The notes below the pieces were generated by a model that saw only the letters and a list, made by a program, of their open reading frames with translations, made no database searches and was not told the DNA's origin. From Paenibacillus eucommiae (GTDB lineage Bacteria > Bacillota > Bacilli > Paenibacillales > NBRC-103111): a DNA stretch of 64,000 bases. Position numbers and translations under genes: made by a program. The stretch is taken from positions 310,001 to 374,000 of the forward strand of contig NZ_JAGGLB010000004.1 of the NCBI RefSeq assembly GCF_017874215.1, read 5' to 3'. Each line of letters opens with the position of its first letter. The stretch's first letter is position 1. Below, piece by piece: positions 34,039 to 44,220 of the stretch.

Positions 34039-36642
34039 TTATTGAATTGTACCGAATGATTTAAATGCAGCAACCAACCCAATCTCCTTCCAAGTAATAC
34101 TTCCGCTATCAATAACTGTACTTCCAGAAATGATTGGGAATGAGGGAATAGAAGATCCAGATGTACCAGCATTCTGAGCTTGATAAACATGACCTAAATA
34201 ATTAATTCTTGAGCCCATTGTATAACTTGTTGATGCCGACCACGAAGTATTATTAGTGTAGCCAGCTAAAGTACATATCCAGCCTTCATTACTTCCTGAA
34301 CTGAATCCACTATTGTATATTTTTTGATATAGTTTGTAATATTTATTATTAGTAATTGATGTTACATAGTTGTATGGGTCGGTTACTCCGTCTATGGAGT
34401 TATTTATCATCGTAACTTTTCCTGCATAGTTACTAGTTAGATCGACATTCTTTAGCATATTATTTCTGATTAGAATTTCTAAATCTGTGTTGACAGAACT
34501 TCCAAATACATTTATCAATTTCTTTTTAAAAGTGTCTGAACAGGAAAACTCATTATTGTCAAGTAACATTTGTATACCCATATAAGTCGGCTTCAGTTGT
34601 AAGAACTCAGCAGTATTACTGCTATTAGGGAATCTGATACTGCAATTAACAATCTTACATTCCACATTTTTTGAATCTAACTGTATAGCAAAGCCATTTC
34701 CTTGTGATACGATGAGTGAATCAATTAAACTTACATATCGACCAGCATTTACTTGAATACAATCGGTATTCATATTGAATTTACAAGCTCTAAACTCCCA
34801 GGTTAAATCAGTAAGTGAACTGCCACCATCATGTGTAGTTATAACTCCGACATTATCAAACGTACATCCAACATAAGACCCGCTGGGTAGTCCGACACCT
34901 CTGGTTATATCCTGAAAAGTGACGTTATTAAATATCCATCCAGATTTTAGATTGTTGAAAGGAGAAAATACGTAATTTGTATCATTTCCTCTAAATATAC
35001 AATCCGATAGTATTTGAGGTTCATTATTGAAACTAATTGTTTGCAAAATACCCAGGTATGCTTTATTCGAATCGTTTATAAAACTGCATCCCTTTATTCT
35101 GATTTTATATTTTGTTGTTCTGCTTAATGTAACTGTAGAATTATAAAAATAACAATTGTCAATTAAAACATCTTTGTCACGTGATGCATCCTCTGTGGCA
35201 AGATTAAGAACACAACCTTCAAAATAGTTATCCGATGCAATAGTTTCTCCATAAAAAGACATGGCAGTATGCATAAACGTATTCTGAGATACTAACATTT
35301 GCTGTGAACCTACACTTATCGAGAATAATGTATTATATGAATTGATGGAAGCACCAAACTTCCCTTGTATCTTATTTCTTGTAATTTTAATGTTTCTTGA
35401 TGCTTTCATTACAATAGTGTAATTTTGACAACTATGAAAATAATTTTTGTCGATAAAAATCCACTGATTGCCTGAGTAGCCATCCTCAATATCTATGCCT
35501 CCCATAGGAGGAGTACCATCAGTTTGGGTATTTCCACCGATATGATGTATTTCATTGTCTCTAACATAAATCCATTTTCCAGATAAACTCAAGCCCTGTC
35601 TTCTGCAATGGTGAAGATTACATTTCTCGATATAAGTATTCCGAGGATTCTCTATACTTCTAACTGTTATTGTGATATTTGTTGGAATCTGAGGTTGATC
35701 GAGCACTATCGATGCGTATCTGGCTCCCATTGGAATCATGATTTCTTCATAAAAATCAGCACTATTAATGGACGAAAGAAATGATTTGTCATTTTTATAG
35801 AAAATTAAATCAAAATACCTTGCTGTTAAATCAGATCCAAGTCCTCCATAACCATCACCATATAATCCAAAATAGCCATTTTTAGCGATTAGTGCAGAAC
35901 TTAAATCAATAGTTCCTTTTAAGCGAATTTTAGTAGGGCTTAGTATCATGCTGCCATCAGACAGTGATACTGCCCCTTGCTCCCAAAGCGAGGAAGAATT
36001 TAAGGGTTGCAGGGGTACCTGCCCATCTGTCCCACTAACAGTGATAGCATCGCCTGTACAATCATAAATTTCTAGATTGTCAATTGAAATAAATCTTACA
36101 CCGCCAAAAACGTCTATTCCGCTACCACCTTCATGAGTCCCTCCACTAGAGTAATCATGAGTTAGTCTGTCCCCTTGAATTTTTCCATTTGTAACACGTG
36201 AGTAGATCTGATTATTTGCAATTTTTACAATTGCATAACGTTGAAATCCATTATTTCTTATTCTTAAAGTTGACCCATTTAAGTTGAGAGACATAAATTT
36301 TTGAGGAACAATAGAGTTTTCTTCATCGATAAGGTAAGTACCTTGAGGTAATATAACTTCAGCATAACCTTGTGTAGAAGCCCATTGAAGGGCTTTATTA
36401 ATTCCAATTGAGTTATACACTGCATCTGTTTTATTAGAAAAATCAGATGAAGTATTTTTAACTCCCCATCTCTTTAACTCTAATACATAGGATCTGAATG
36501 TTTCACCCATTTCAGATTTCCATTCATCCAGTATATTTTTAAGACTTGTATCAGCATCTACATATACCGCTTCTGCAACAGTAACAGGGAAAGCATATTG
36601 ACCATTAGCATTATCGAATATAGATTTAATTTTCCCCAGCAT
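34039..36642 (-). CDS. Right-handed beta-helix (pectate-lyase-fold) tailspike-like protein
   Basis: 867 residues. Residues 1-50 contain an AVYVDADTSLKNIL segment seen in phage structural proteins. From about 60 to 780 there are repeated beta-helix turns rich in NN and G. The C-terminal about 65 residues carry a STSYTMGSRINYLGHVYQAQNAG...GSITWKEIG module typical of phage tail-fibre ends. No signal peptide or membrane segment is present. It is 31 bp downstream of the FN3 gene. It probably binds or cuts a polysaccharide, but how it would leave the cell is unclear. Confidence 0.75.
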   Translation of the reverse strand: MLGKIKSIFDNANGQYAFPVTVAEAVYVDADTSLKNILDEWKSEMGETFRSYVLELKRWGVKNTSSDFSNKTDAVYNSIGINKALQWASTQGYAEVILPQGTYLIDEENSIVPQKFMSLNLNGSTLRIRNNGFQRYAIVKIANNQIYSRVTNGKIQGDRLTHDYSSGGTHEGGSGIDVFGGVRFISIDNLEIYDCTGDAITVSGTDGQVPLQPLNSSSLWEQGAVSLSDGSMILSPTKIRLKGTIDLSSALIAKNGYFGLYGDGYGGLGSDLTARYFDLIFYKNDKSFLSSINSADFYEEIMIPMGARYASIVLDQPQIPTNITITVRSIENPRNTYIEKCNLHHCRRQGLSLSGKWIYVRDNEIHHIGGNTQTDGTPPMGGIDIEDGYSGNQWIFIDKNYFHSCQNYTIVMKASRNIKITRNKIQGKFGASINSYNTLFSISVGSQQMLVSQNTFMHTAMSFYGETIASDNYFEGCVLNLATEDASRDKDVLIDNCYFYNSTVTLSRTTKYKIRIKGCSFINDSNKAYLGILQTISFNNEPQILSDCIFRGNDTNYVFSPFNNLKSGWIFNNVTFQDITRGVGLPSGSYVGCTFDNVGVITTHDGGSSLTDLTWEFRACKFNMNTDCIQVNAGRYVSLIDSLIVSQGNGFAIQLDSKNVECKIVNCSIRFPNSSNTAEFLQLKPTYMGIQMLLDNNEFSCSDTFKKKLINVFGSSVNTDLEILIRNNMLKNVDLTSNYAGKVTMINNSIDGVTDPYNYVTSITNNKYYKLYQKIYNSGFSSGSNEGWICTLAGYTNNTSWSASTSYTMGSRINYLGHVYQAQNAGTSGSSIPSFPIISGSTVIDSGSITWKEIGLVAAFKSFGTIQ

Positions 36643-36673
36643 ACTAAACCCTCATTTCTCCGATCATTATTTA

Positions 36674-37630
36674 TTATGGAGTTATCCAGGTTCCTCCAGT
36701 TAATATAGCTGCTGGACTTCCTTTGCCGCTACTATCATCAACAACGCTACCTATAAATTGTGTTGTAAAATCGTAATATGCAACTAAATTCCCGTTATTG
36801 AATAATTTAACATAGTAAATCGAACCTGCTGCACGTTGCTCTCCACCAGAGTTTGAGAAAATATTTATATCGTCGGTACCCGCGTAAGACAAATTTAATT
36901 GCAATATTGTTACCACATCATTCGGGATTGGAATATTTTGATTTATAACACCATTTATATAAATGGAATTCCATCCGGCTCCTATGTTGTCTGAACCATT
37001 TGAAGATCTTTCATAGTAAGCATTAGCAATTCCACTCCTTGCATCCACTATAGATACATTACTAGGAACTGGAATGGGTAGGTGAAGAGCAAATTTCAAC
37101 TCGATAGTTGTGAAAGTGAGTGATGGCAATTTCAAAAAGTCAGTGATTCCATTCATCGCTATTGCTCGATTACCAATTGTTTTTGTAGTTATACTTACGC
37201 CTTTAGACCTGTTATTTGAGGTATCTACTGCTTTTATTGAAAAAGTATAAGTGGTATTTGGTAATAATTGCGTTACTTTATATTCTAAAAATTGGAATTT
37301 AGAATAAGGGGGGGCTAAAGTAGCCATAATAGTTCCTCCCTTATAAACTTCATACTCACTCACATCTAATGATGCGCTCTGACCCCAATTTAATGTTAAA
37401 CTTGTTTGCTGTACATTTGATATTGAAATAGTTGCAACCTCTGGATCTAATGGGGGAATATCATCTACAATTTGTACTTGTTGGCCTACTGTCCAATCCT
37501 CAAATGAAATTCCACTAATATCTCCACCACCAACAGGACTTCCATTAAATAAAAGAATATTCCCATTGTCACTAAGCTTATCTAACGTGGATTTATTTGC
37601 TTGAAGGATAATTGCTTTAATCCAACTCAC
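36674..37630 (-). CDS. FN3 and lectin-like domain protein (phage-structural-like)
   Basis: 318 residues from GTG 37630, preceded by GAGGAGGGAG. Order: an N-terminal segment SWIKAIILQANKSTLDKL found in phage and phage-derived fibres; a fibronectin type III domain (about 65-150, LTLNWGQSASLDVSEYEVYKGG and PNTTYTFSIKAVDTSNN); a C-terminal concanavalin/laminin-G-like sandwich (about 160-318). No signal peptide. It is the first gene of a pair with the beta-helix protein. It may be a carbohydrate-binding partner of that protein. Confidence 0.72.
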   Translation of the reverse strand: MSWIKAIILQANKSTLDKLSDNGNILLFNGSPVGGGDISGISFEDWTVGQQVQIVDDIPPLDPEVATISISNVQQTSLTLNWGQSASLDVSEYEVYKGGTIMATLAPPYSKFQFLEYKVTQLLPNTTYTFSIKAVDTSNNRSKGVSITTKTIGNRAIAMNGITDFLKLPSLTFTTIELKFALHLPIPVPSNVSIVDARSGIANAYYERSSNGSDNIGAGWNSIYINGVINQNIPIPNDVVTILQLNLSYAGTDDINIFSNSGGEQRAAGSIYYVKLFNNGNLVAYYDFTTQFIGSVVDDSSGKGSPAAILTGGTWITP

Positions 37631-37935
37631 ACACTCATCTCCCTCCTCTAGCCTCACATAAAATCAATGAACTTGTCAGCATCCGCTGGATTCATTTTAG
37701 ATTTAATCTTATTTATTATATTCAGTACTCTTTCTTTTGGTATGTGCTTTTGTAGGTAGGTCCATATATCTTAGCTTTCTCCCCCTCAATCGAATAATCA
37801 ACATAAGAATTTTTCTAAGAACTGACCATATGGACAATCCTGAAAAAACAAGATTCCCTTTTCATAGAGAAAAAGGAAAATAACCGCTTGAATAGATCGA
37901 ACGGCTTTACTGACATCCTTATGAATAAAAGACAA

Positions 37936-37965
37936 ATGAAAAAAACCACCCGAAGATTCGAGTGG
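37936..37965 (-). terminator. Rho-independent terminator of the first SinR-like gene
   Basis: The stem CCACTCGAA / TTCGGGTGG (one mismatch) with a two-base loop is followed by seven T on the minus strand. The remaining 37657-37935 contains only an AT-rich stretch and a short reading-frame remnant. Confidence 0.85.
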
Positions 37966-37998
37966 CTTTCGTACTTCATCCATGATAGACCCTTGGGC

Positions 37999-38337
37999 CT
38001 AGTCATCGTTAGGACGATTCTTTCTCCATTTATTAAAATCCAAGAACTCCCGAAACTGCTGTTTGTCGACTCCTGATGTCATTGCTTCCTTCACAATGTC
38101 GTACCATTCCTGATCAAGGTCACTGTCCTTCGAGACTGTTACATCCTGATCAATCAGCCTATCAACTGGAACTTTTAAAACACCGGCAATTTTTTCGAGA
38201 AACTGTATCGAAGGATTTTTCTGTATGTCGCGCTCCAAGTTGCTGATATATGATTTAGCAACACCCGCACGTTCCGCCAGCTCCGTAAGAGACATTCCCT
38301 TTTCTTTTCTCAGTTGCAGAACACGTTTACCAATCAT
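37999..38337 (-). CDS. SinR-like XRE family repressor (copy 1)
   Basis: 112 residues. The HTH (about 4-62) reads LRKEKGMSLTELAERAGVAKSYISNLERDIQKNPSIQFLEKIAGVLKV, very close to SinR of Bacillus. The C-terminal helix (DQEWYDIVKEAMTSGVDKQQFREFLDFNKWRK) is the SinR/SinI-type dimerisation segment. It is preceded by a promoter carrying a GTTAT-N6-AGAAC box, suggesting autoregulation. SinR represses biofilm matrix genes in B. subtilis, and here the gene lies beside an eps-type cluster whose promoter carries the same box. Confidence 0.88.
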   Translation of the reverse strand: MIGKRVLQLRKEKGMSLTELAERAGVAKSYISNLERDIQKNPSIQFLEKIAGVLKVPVDRLIDQDVTVSKDSDLDQEWYDIVKEAMTSGVDKQQFREFLDFNKWRKNRPNDD

Positions 38338-38379
38338 TTCAGATCTTCCCTTTTGACAGTTATCTTGTGCATGTATGTT

Positions 38380-38427
38380 ATTATAGCAGATTTCCTTTCA
38401 ACGAACAATTCGTTATTTATACAGAAC
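38380..38427 (-). promoter_or_regulatory. Promoter and SinR-like box of the first SinR-like gene
   Basis: TTGTTC (38403-38408), 17 bp, TATAAT (38380-38385). The box GTTAT-TTATAC-AGAAC (38412-38427) abuts the -35, and a palindrome AACGAA-CAA-TTCGTT (38400-38414) overlaps it. Confidence 0.6.
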
Positions 38428-38526
38428 AAAAATAAAAATCATAATCGATAAAACCTAATAAGCTTTCTTCACACTTCTTCACATTAACGTGATAAAGCGG
38501 ATTCACAAAAAAATATGCGCAAAAAA

Positions 38527-38578
38527 TAAAAAAGACCGCTCTCCAATAAGCCCAACAAGGCCCGGGATATGCGATCTT
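38527..38578 (-). terminator. Probable terminator after vanZ-like gene
   Basis: AAGATCGC and GCGGTCTT pair across an approximately 31-base interior that can form a second small stem. Six T follow on the minus strand, 13 bp after the stop at 38591. Confidence 0.6.
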
Positions 38579-38590
38579 TAAGTGTCAAAG

Positions 38591-39025
38591 TTACCGTCGC
38601 TTCCTAAAAAAAACTATGCCCAATAGAAATATAAAAGCTGCTATTGAATCCAGCACAACATCCCTGCCTGAAGGTGTCCTTCCAGGGACGAAAGACTGCA
38701 GCCATTCATCTAATGTGGCGAGAAAGAGCGTACAGAGCCACGCGTACCAAATGGAGCGCTTTCTGATCACCCTATAGAACAGGATGGCCAGAAACCCATA
38801 AATAAGTACGTGGGCGGATTTGCGAGCAATCGCATTCATAAGATAAGCGTCGGGTTCATTCAAACCCGTTATTTGCCGGATGACCAAAACAGTGTGTTCA
38901 CCAGTGAATATCTGAAAAGATGTAAGTATATATACGGCGCCCATTGATATCGCTAACATAATCCACCAGAACCAAGGTTTCAGCAGTTGGGCTTTCTTTG
39001 CCTTAGCTCTACTTGGCGTTATCAT
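38591..39025 (-). CDS. VanZ family membrane protein
   Basis: 144 residues with four transmembrane helices. The motif DEWLQSFVPGRTPSGRDVVLDS (about 98-119) is the VanZ family hallmark, and RKSAHVLIYG is the conserved second element. The ATG at 39025 overlaps the end of the second SinR-like gene by 17 bp, so the two are translationally coupled. VanZ relatives affect teicoplanin sensitivity and envelope traits; the role here is not known. Confidence 0.85.
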   Translation of the reverse strand: MITPSRAKAKKAQLLKPWFWWIMLAISMGAVYILTSFQIFTGEHTVLVIRQITGLNEPDAYLMNAIARKSAHVLIYGFLAILFYRVIRKRSIWYAWLCTLFLATLDEWLQSFVPGRTPSGRDVVLDSIAAFIFLLGIVFFRKRR

Positions 39026-39350
39026 TATGCCATTTGACAAAATCAATCACAATTTTATATTCATGAATTTGATCCTTTTCAATCCCTGATTGCTTCAAAT
39101 CATAAATAAATTCCATCCACTCTTTGTCCAAATGATGTTTTACTTCCATTTCCGTGTTGATTTCAAGCAATGTTTTGAGATCTACCTTTAGTACCGCAGC
39201 AATTTTTTCCATCACATGAATGGAAGGATTCTGCTTGAGGTTTCTTTCAATATTGCTTAAATAGGATTTGGAAATACCCGTCCTTTCCGAGAGTTCGGAC
39301 AAGGTCAGTCCTCTTTTTTTCCGAACTGAGGAAATATTAGTTCCAAGCAT
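39009..39350 (-). CDS. SinR-like XRE family repressor (copy 2)
   Basis: 113 residues, a paralogue of 37999-38337: HTH SSVRKKRGLTLSELSERTGISKSYLSNIERNLKQNPSIHVMEKIAAVLKV, then a SinI/SinR-type helix (LDKEWMEFIYDLKQSGIEKDQIHEYKIVIDF). It sits 141 bp downstream of the main polysaccharide operon and is coupled to the VanZ gene. A degenerate box (CTTCT-GTATAC-AGTGT, 39426-39441) lies upstream. Two such repressors without an obvious SinI antagonist suggest cross-regulation or heterodimers. Confidence 0.88.
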   Translation of the reverse strand: MLGTNISSVRKKRGLTLSELSERTGISKSYLSNIERNLKQNPSIHVMEKIAAVLKVDLKTLLEINTEMEVKHHLDKEWMEFIYDLKQSGIEKDQIHEYKIVIDFVKWHNDNAK

Positions 39351-39491
39351 TATTCTTCAACTCCAAAGTTATACAAAGTTTAGTACACACTGCTAATGTA
39401 TCACCTCCTTCAACGAAGTATAATGCTTCTGTATACAGTGTTTCTGTAGGTTAAAACTGCTGGAGTATTAGACGGATTAAGCACTAGTGAA

Positions 39492-40661
39492 CTAAGCACT
39501 AATGCTTTTCTCCTTAACCCAACATTGCTTCATACAGTCAATAACCCTCATCTGCTCATCTATCGTCATTTGAGTTCCGGAAGGCAAGCATATGCCCTTT
39601 TTAAACAATTGCTCGGAAACACTTTCATTGGAACTGTGCGAATAATATTTGGCTCCTTCAAACAAAGGCTGCATATGGAGTGGTTTCCACACAGGACGGG
39701 CTTCGATATTTTCTTCCGCCAGTGCTGCCAGCAGTACTCCGATGGATACGCCTGCTTCCTTTTCCTCCAGGGTCAAAGTCGTCAGCCAGCGATTTGAACG
39801 TGTATGCTCAAGCTCCGGCATAAAGCGAACTCCCGGTAAATGGGCCATTTCCTGTTCATACCGATTGAATATCGTTCTTTTGACAGCAACGCGATCTTCC
39901 AAAATCTGCAGCTGAGCTCTGCCAATCCCAGCTAACACATTGCTCATCCGATAGTTATATCCCAGTTGGCTATGCTGATAATGTGCAGCTTGGTCACGTG
40001 CCTGTGTCGCCAAAAAGCGAGCCTGCTTCAAGCCTTCAACATCGTTGGAAATCAGCATCCCACCGCCTGAGGTTGTAATAATCTTATTTCCATTAAATGA
40101 ATAGATGCCATACTTGCCAAATGACCCGCTTGCTCTCCCTTTGTAAGTGGAACCCAGCGATTCTGCCGCGTCCTCAATGACAGGAACATCAAAGGCTTCA
40201 CATAGCGCAATAATTTCATCCATTTTTGCACTCTGGCCATATAAGTTAACGACGATAACCGCTTTAGGCAGCTTCCCTTCCTGGTCTGCTGCAAGCAGTG
40301 CATTTTTTAAGGCAACTGGTGACATGTTCCAGGTTTCTGGCTCAGAATCAATAAACACCGGTACAGCCCCCGAGTACAAGATCGGATTCGCGCTTGCGAT
40401 AAATGTAAGGCTTGAACAGAAGACCATGTCCCCTTCTTGAACATCAATCAGCCGCAAAGCCAAATGAATGGCAGCCGTCCCCGAGCTCACTGCAGCAGCA
40501 TCATTAACTCCGGCATAGGCTGCCAGTTCTTTTTCGAATGCATCGACATGGGGACCTAGAGGGGCAATCCAATTTGTATCAAAGGCATCTTTGATATAGT
40601 GAAGCTCATTGCCACTCATATGTGGCGCGGAAAGAAAGATTTTTCTTTTTGGCGTAAACAT
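39492..40661 (-). CDS. epsN: DegT/DnrJ/EryC1/StrS aminotransferase (EpsN/PglE-like)
   Basis: 389 residues, PLP-dependent fold type I. SSGTAAIHLAL binds cofactor phosphate, VIEDAAESLGS carries the PLP Asp, and the Lys in SFNGNKIITTSGGGM forms the Schiff base. Homologues convert UDP-4-keto-6-deoxy-GlcNAc to UDP-4-amino sugar. This fits the 4,6-dehydratase at the head of the operon (51263-53098) and the acetyl/acyltransferase at 43576, together giving a bacillosamine-like sugar. It is the last gene of the main operon. Confidence 0.88.
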   Translation of the reverse strand: MFTPKRKIFLSAPHMSGNELHYIKDAFDTNWIAPLGPHVDAFEKELAAYAGVNDAAAVSSGTAAIHLALRLIDVQEGDMVFCSSLTFIASANPILYSGAVPVFIDSEPETWNMSPVALKNALLAADQEGKLPKAVIVVNLYGQSAKMDEIIALCEAFDVPVIEDAAESLGSTYKGRASGSFGKYGIYSFNGNKIITTSGGGMLISNDVEGLKQARFLATQARDQAAHYQHSQLGYNYRMSNVLAGIGRAQLQILEDRVAVKRTIFNRYEQEMAHLPGVRFMPELEHTRSNRWLTTLTLEEKEAGVSIGVLLAALAEENIEARPVWKPLHMQPLFEGAKYYSHSSNESVSEQLFKKGICLPSGTQMTIDEQMRVIDCMKQCWVKEKSISA

Positions 40662-40682
40662 GCAGGTTTCCCCACTCCTTTT

Positions 40683-41279
40683 TCATCCTAATTTAGAACC
40701 TGAAAATTTCTCCATAGTCACATGATTCCCATGACTAACTCCTTCTGAGCGCAGCACTTTATTGAAGGTTAAAAATAGTATTTTCAAATCGAGAAGGAAG
40801 CTCTGATTTTCCACATACCAGACATCAAGCTCGAATTTCTCTTCCCACGAAATCGTATTTCTGCCGTTTATTTGGGCCCATCCCGTAATTCCCGGCTTCA
40901 CCTCATGCCGCTTTGCTTGCTTTTCCGTATATAACGGCAGGTAATCCACCAACAGAGGTCTCGGCCCTACCAAGCTGATATCGCCTTTTATAACGTTTAG
41001 CAGCTGCAGCAGCTCATCCAGACTGTATTTCCGCAGCCGCTGTCCGAATGGAGTCAATCTGATATAGTCGGGCAAAACGTTCCCATCGCGATCTTTTGCA
41101 TCTTTCATGGTACGGAATTTGTATAGATAAAAGGGCTTGCCATGCAATCCGGGCCGCTCTTGTTTAAACACAACAGGAGCTCCCAGCTTCAACCTGACCA
41201 AAACGGCAACGATCAGTATAACCACCGAAAAAAGCACTAATAAACAAATAGAAACCACCAAATCAAAAAGTCGCTTCAT
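40683..41279 (-). CDS. Priming sugar transferase (EpsL/PglC-like)
   Basis: 198 residues. One N-terminal hydrophobic hairpin (about 8-30), then the bacterial sugar transferase domain: [44 protein letters not shown] and [18 protein letters not shown]. It moves a sugar-1-phosphate, probably an N-acetylated diamino sugar, from UDP to undecaprenyl phosphate, starting the repeat unit. Its ATG overlaps the galE stop (TAATG), showing coupling. Confidence 0.92.
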   Translation of the reverse strand: MKRLFDLVVSICLLVLFSVVILIVAVLVRLKLGAPVVFKQERPGLHGKPFYLYKFRTMKDAKDRDGNVLPDYIRLTPFGQRLRKYSLDELLQLLNVIKGDISLVGPRPLLVDYLPLYTEKQAKRHEVKPGITGWAQINGRNTISWEEKFELDVWYVENQSFLLDLKILFLTFNKVLRSEGVSHGNHVTMEKFSGSKLG

Positions 41280-42325
41280 TAAATGATCAATCTCCTGTTG
41301 ATATATTTATCCTCTTCTTCATAGCCATACGGGTTATTCGATTGCCACCGCCATGAATCCCGGCACATCTCTTCGATTCCTTTATCCGCGGACCATCCAA
41401 GCTCCTGCTCAGCCTTTGTCGGATCCGCATAGCAAACCCCGATGTCACCTGGCCTTCGATCCGTGATTTTATAGGGAATGGTCTGCCCTGACGCCTTCTC
41501 AAATGCAGCAACCATGTCCAACACACTGTATCCCCGCCCAGTCCCAAGGTTGTACGCATCTACGCCGCTGGCAGACATGACCTTCTCCAAAGCCTTTAAA
41601 TGCCCCAACGCCAGATCGACCACATGGATATAATCTCTTACACCTGTGCCATCCATCGTCGGATAGTCATTCCCATAAATGCTAAGCTCCTTCAGTCTCC
41701 CGGCAGCAACCTGTGTCATATAAGGCATTAGATTGTTTGGTATACCATTGGGATCCTCTCCCAGTTGGCCACTTTCATGCCCGCCAATAGGATTAAAGTA
41801 ACGCAGAAGGGCAATGCTCCATTTGTTGTCGGATTCGTGCAAATCACGCAAAATTTCTTCAATCATCAGCTTGGTACGGCCATAAGGATTCGTTGCATGC
41901 AGCTGCAAATCCTCGGAGATAGGTACCCGCTCCGGCGCTCCGTACACCGTGGCGGATGAGCTGAACACCATTTTTTTAACTCTGTATTTCTCCATCACCT
42001 TACAAAGCACGAGAGTACCCGAAATATTATTGTGATAATACCAGAGCGGCAAACGAACCGACTCACCGACCGCTTTAAGTCCAGCAAAATGAATCACAGC
42101 ATCAATCTTAATTTGAGCAAAAACCTTCTCAAGCATTTCCTGGTCTAATAAATCCACTTGATAAAACTTAAAATCCTTACCAGTTATTTCCTTAACTCGT
42201 CTAAGCGACTCTACGCTGCTATTAGTCAAATTATCTACAACGACTATTTCATACCCGGCATTCAATAATTCCACACAGGTATGACTTCCGATATAACCGG
42301 ACCCTCCGGTTACGAGTATGGCCAT
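41279..42325 (-). CDS. galE: UDP-glucose 4-epimerase
   Basis: 348 residues. It has the Rossmann loop [11 protein letters not shown], the catalytic Ser in [15 protein letters not shown] (Tyr/Lys pair) and [15 protein letters not shown]. It interconverts UDP-glucose and UDP-galactose. ATG 42325 with GGGAGG upstream is preferred over ATG 42358. It lies within the main operon, so it supplies UDP-galactose for the polymer. Confidence 0.95.
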   Translation of the reverse strand: MAILVTGGSGYIGSHTCVELLNAGYEIVVVDNLTNSSVESLRRVKEITGKDFKFYQVDLLDQEMLEKVFAQIKIDAVIHFAGLKAVGESVRLPLWYYHNNISGTLVLCKVMEKYRVKKMVFSSSATVYGAPERVPISEDLQLHATNPYGRTKLMIEEILRDLHESDNKWSIALLRYFNPIGGHESGQLGEDPNGIPNNLMPYMTQVAAGRLKELSIYGNDYPTMDGTGVRDYIHVVDLALGHLKALEKVMSASGVDAYNLGTGRGYSVLDMVAAFEKASGQTIPYKITDRRPGDIGVCYADPTKAEQELGWSADKGIEEMCRDSWRWQSNNPYGYEEEDKYINRRLII

Positions 42326-42362
42326 TTGTTTTTCCTCCCTGGTTTTGTTTGAGATCAACCTA

Positions 42363-43562
42363 TCAACCTATCAAGCGATATAATTTATTGATTTCTTCCT
42401 TGTTGCCATAATCCCTAACGCTGCAGTTGTCGGCCAGCTTCTGTCTTAACTCCGCATTTCTATAAAGCTCTTCAATTCCTTCTACTAATCCATCCACAGA
42501 CAGCTCGCAAATTGTTCCATCCAAACCATCATGAAGCTGACTTTTTGCTGTTGGAAAATTAGTAATGAGAGTAGGCATTCCAATAATTTGCGCTTCTGTA
42601 ACCGTGACAGCTTTTCCTTCATATCGGGACGGCTGCACATATAAATCACATGCTTTTATGTACGGGTATGGATTCGTCTTTTTACCTAGCAAAATAAAGC
42701 TGTCCGTCAAATTATTTTCAGCAATAAGTTGTTTAAGCTTCTCTTCATATCCACCATATCCGATTACATACCACTTCATATTCGTCAGCCCTTTATCATG
42801 CAACTTTCTCAATGCCTGGACCGCCATATCAAATCCCTTCACATAAGATAGTCTGCCAACAGAAATCAGCTTAAACACTTCTTCCTTTTTTGCCGTTAAC
42901 GAGACAGATTCTACAGCCATTTTCTTAATAAATGCTGGTGAGGTAATATTTTCAACCAGAAAGATTTTTTTCTCTAAAGACGGGTACTTAGTTAAAAATG
43001 ATTTCGTACAAGCATCAGAGATCGATGCGATATAATCAAACTTGCTCCAAGCTTTGAGGTCTAATTCATTATCTATTTCCAATTCACTGTAATCCGTATG
43101 GATCCAGGCTATTTTCTTAGCTGCGTCGACCTTATTAGCTATCAAATCATGCGGCCAGGCATAACTGATGGCAAGATCATATTTTTTATGTATTTTAGGT
43201 ATCAAAAAGGATGTATATTTCGAAACAAGCTGCATTTGAATGTATCCAGGGCCTTCTTTAAGCTTCCTTGCCCTTGCTTTCATACTTGCGATGAATTTGC
43301 ACATGAGTCTGATGACGGTTATGGAGTAATGTCCCTCTTTAACACATTGCGTAACAGACTTTCTAAAAACCGTATATTTATCAACTTGTGGCAAAATATT
43401 GGCTTGGGCTGGAATTAAGCTCATAAAGTCGCCTGTATGATTACATACCAAAACATCTACATCATAGTTGTCGTAATCGAAGCTTTCCAGCATATTAATC
43501 AAGCTTCTTTCAATACCGCCGATTTCCATATCATAGACTGAAATTAATACCTGTTTTTTCAT
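42363..43562 (-). CDS. Glycosyltransferase family 4-type
   Basis: 399 residues, GT-B fold. The N-terminal half has [15 protein letters not shown]; the C-terminal half has [18 protein letters not shown], the nucleotide-sugar site [13 protein letters not shown], and [19 protein letters not shown] (the EX7E region). It is cytoplasmic and adds one sugar to the lipid-linked unit. It resembles 56207-57418 from the second operon, so the two probably arose by duplication. Confidence 0.88.
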   Translation of the reverse strand: MKKQVLISVYDMEIGGIERSLINMLESFDYDNYDVDVLVCNHTGDFMSLIPAQANILPQVDKYTVFRKSVTQCVKEGHYSITVIRLMCKFIASMKARARKLKEGPGYIQMQLVSKYTSFLIPKIHKKYDLAISYAWPHDLIANKVDAAKKIAWIHTDYSELEIDNELDLKAWSKFDYIASISDACTKSFLTKYPSLEKKIFLVENITSPAFIKKMAVESVSLTAKKEEVFKLISVGRLSYVKGFDMAVQALRKLHDKGLTNMKWYVIGYGGYEEKLKQLIAENNLTDSFILLGKKTNPYPYIKACDLYVQPSRYEGKAVTVTEAQIIGMPTLITNFPTAKSQLHDGLDGTICELSVDGLVEGIEELYRNAELRQKLADNCSVRDYGNKEEINKLYRLIG

Positions 43563-43575
43563 AGGACCCTCACAG

Positions 43576-44208
43576 TTAAATGACTTCCAATTTTTTGGTC
43601 GGAGTAGCGAAATCGATACTTTTATTTTCTCTTTTATTTAGAAATAAGGTATCAGCGGGAACATTTCCCTTTACGACACTACCGGCTGCAATCACAGCGT
43701 TATCCCCTATGATCGTATCCCTTAAAATTACTACATTGGAACCGATCCATACATTCTCGCCTATGATGACTTGACCGATGATTAAATGGTCGTCTGACTT
43801 ATCCTTATAGTTATGGTCATGATCATTGATGCATACATTAGGGGCTATTTTAGTATTTCTCCCAATGGAGATCTTGTTTACGCAATTAATATTGCAGTTG
43901 TCATTAATAAATACTTTATCTCCAATGTTTAGCTCGCCTTTAAAATCAATTCGGATGCTGGCGTTTTTTCTTATAAATACGAATTTTCCTATAATCATTC
44001 TAGAGTTTCTATTAAAAATCTCTATTCTACTGTTTACTTGAAGTGAATAGATCGACGATTTAATATTCTTTGCATAGATGAACTTGTAAAAAAATCCCCT
44101 TATGATTCCAACTAAGTGCGAAATATTCATGATTACAGTTAAATAAACGCCTCTAGTTCTGCATTCTGCCCTAAGTGCAGCAACTATTTTTTTCAACATA
44201 GCTATCAT
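43576..44208 (-). CDS. Hexapeptide-repeat acyltransferase
   Basis: 210 residues. After an approximately 60-residue helical lead there are left-handed beta-helix turns with [LIV]GxxxxI periodicity (IGDKVFINDNCNINC, IGENVWIGSNVVILRDTIIGDNAVIAAGSVV) and the catalytic-type NDHDH motif. It probably acetylates a sugar of the polymer, as serine/WbbJ-like acetyltransferases do. It is 13 bp from each of its neighbours. Confidence 0.88.
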   Translation of the reverse strand: MIAMLKKIVAALRAECRTRGVYLTVIMNISHLVGIIRGFFYKFIYAKNIKSSIYSLQVNSRIEIFNRNSRMIIGKFVFIRKNASIRIDFKGELNIGDKVFINDNCNINCVNKISIGRNTKIAPNVCINDHDHNYKDKSDDHLIIGQVIIGENVWIGSNVVILRDTIIGDNAVIAAGSVVKGNVPADTLFLNKRENKSIDFATPTKKLEVI

Positions 44209-44220
44209 TGTTATTTCTCC

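Noticed and set aside
37654..37770. 38-codon minus-strand frame reading ...IPKERVLNIINKIKSKM...
   Set aside because: It looks protein-like but has no suitable start codon or ribosome site; at most a remnant of a gene before the FN3 protein.
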